Below are positions 63,926-64,000 of a stretch of DNA of 64,000 nt, in pieces. This DNA comes from Schlesneria paludicola DSM 18645. GTDB taxonomy: Bacteria > Planctomycetota > Planctomycetia > Planctomycetales > Planctomycetaceae. How positions within the stretch are numbered: position 1 is the stretch's first letter; each line of letters begins with the position of its first letter. Both the position numbers and the translations under genes were made by a program. The notes beneath the pieces are model-generated. The model worked only from the letters and a program-made list of their open reading frames with translations. It had not been told where the DNA came from and did not search any database. The stretch lies in the NCBI RefSeq assembly GCF_000255655.1, contig NZ_JH636435.1, positions 1,607,770-1,671,769 on the forward strand, given 5' to 3'.

Positions 63926-64000
63926 ATGACCTATTACACCGCCGGTCAAATCTCCGACGCCGTGCGACCGTTGAAGAATCTCAACGGCGATCGCTCGATC
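63926..64000 (+). CDS. Start of a gene cut by the window end
   Basis: ATG at 63926 followed by 24 open codons to the end of the window (MTYYTAGQISDAVRPLKNL...). The composition fits a coding start, but 25 residues are too few to assign a family. No strong Shine-Dalgarno sequence is visible upstream (GCTTGC immediately before the ATG). Given as partial, with function unknown. Confidence 0.45.
   Translation, partial: MTYYTAGQISDAVRPLKNLNGDRSI

Overview
The window looks like chromosome of a member of the Planctomycetota (Planctomycetales-type; a genus cannot be fixed from this sequence alone). The evidence is gene content: four DUF1501 proteins, three large DUF1549/DUF1553 (PSCyt2/PSD1) proteins with cytochrome-like cysteine motifs, two PPC-domain secreted proteins, a Ser/Thr kinase with TPR tail beside an ECF sigma factor, an FHA-GAF-PP2C phosphatase, and a Gly/Asn-rich exported protein. 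G+C is moderately high, many genes use GTG or TTG starts, and Shine-Dalgarno sequences are strong at some genes and absent at others.

Layout. 0.7-5.4 kb: a solitary DUF1501 gene diverging from a split transketolase (N half, C half, strong terminator), then a double GNAT acetyltransferase. 5.5-11.4 kb: a small membrane protein, the FHA-GAF-PP2C phosphatase, and a THUMP-like methyltransferase with a DinG helicase. 11.5-24.0 kb (minus strand): two planctomycete-specific secretory clusters, one made of PSD1/DUF1501/sialidase and one of PSD1/PPC/DUF1501/VOC. 24.9-30.9 kb: a membrane-anchored protein of unknown function, then on the minus strand a small membrane protein, a ketosynthase, a LysM L,D-transpeptidase, a catalytic-domain-only tyrosine recombinase and an acyl carrier protein overlapping it by 4 bases. 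31.2-38.2 kb: RtcB and a third PSD1/DUF1501/PPC cluster. 38.9-49.5 kb: an amidohydrolase, exported BON-like protein, LCAT-type lipoprotein, NadA, MiaB, EF-P diverging from its modification enzyme EpmB, a site-2 protease and MoxR. 50.0-64.0 kb: the kinase/ECF sigma pair, a Tat-exported intradiol dioxygenase, an EF-hand protein, a 1451-residue FtsK/EccC-like ATPase with coiled coils, a BON protein, a YkgJ cysteine-cluster protein, an HPt-like protein, and the first codons of a gene that runs off the window.

How parts fit together. The PSD1/DUF1501/PPC/sialidase clusters encode exported proteins and probably act together outside the cytoplasm; the substrate is unknown, though the sialidase-fold protein points to a glycan. 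EF-P and EpmB form an enzyme-substrate pair. The sigma factor probably controls, or is controlled by, the adjacent kinase.

Intergenic DNA holds several dispersed inverted repeats: at least four copies (plus one uncertain) of a REP-like hairpin with the core ACAGGC...GCCAGT, mostly at gene 3' ends; two copies, in opposite orientation, of a 120-130 base element whose arms read like CTCCGTGTCTCCGTGCC; and an isolated perfect 20-base palindrome with a central CG. I saw no rRNA, tRNA, CRISPR array, complete insertion sequence or replication origin. The strongest candidates for something undescribed are the recombinase-ACP gene pair, the FtsK/EccC-like ATPase, and the hairpin family whose outer arms differ between copies but stay self-complementary.
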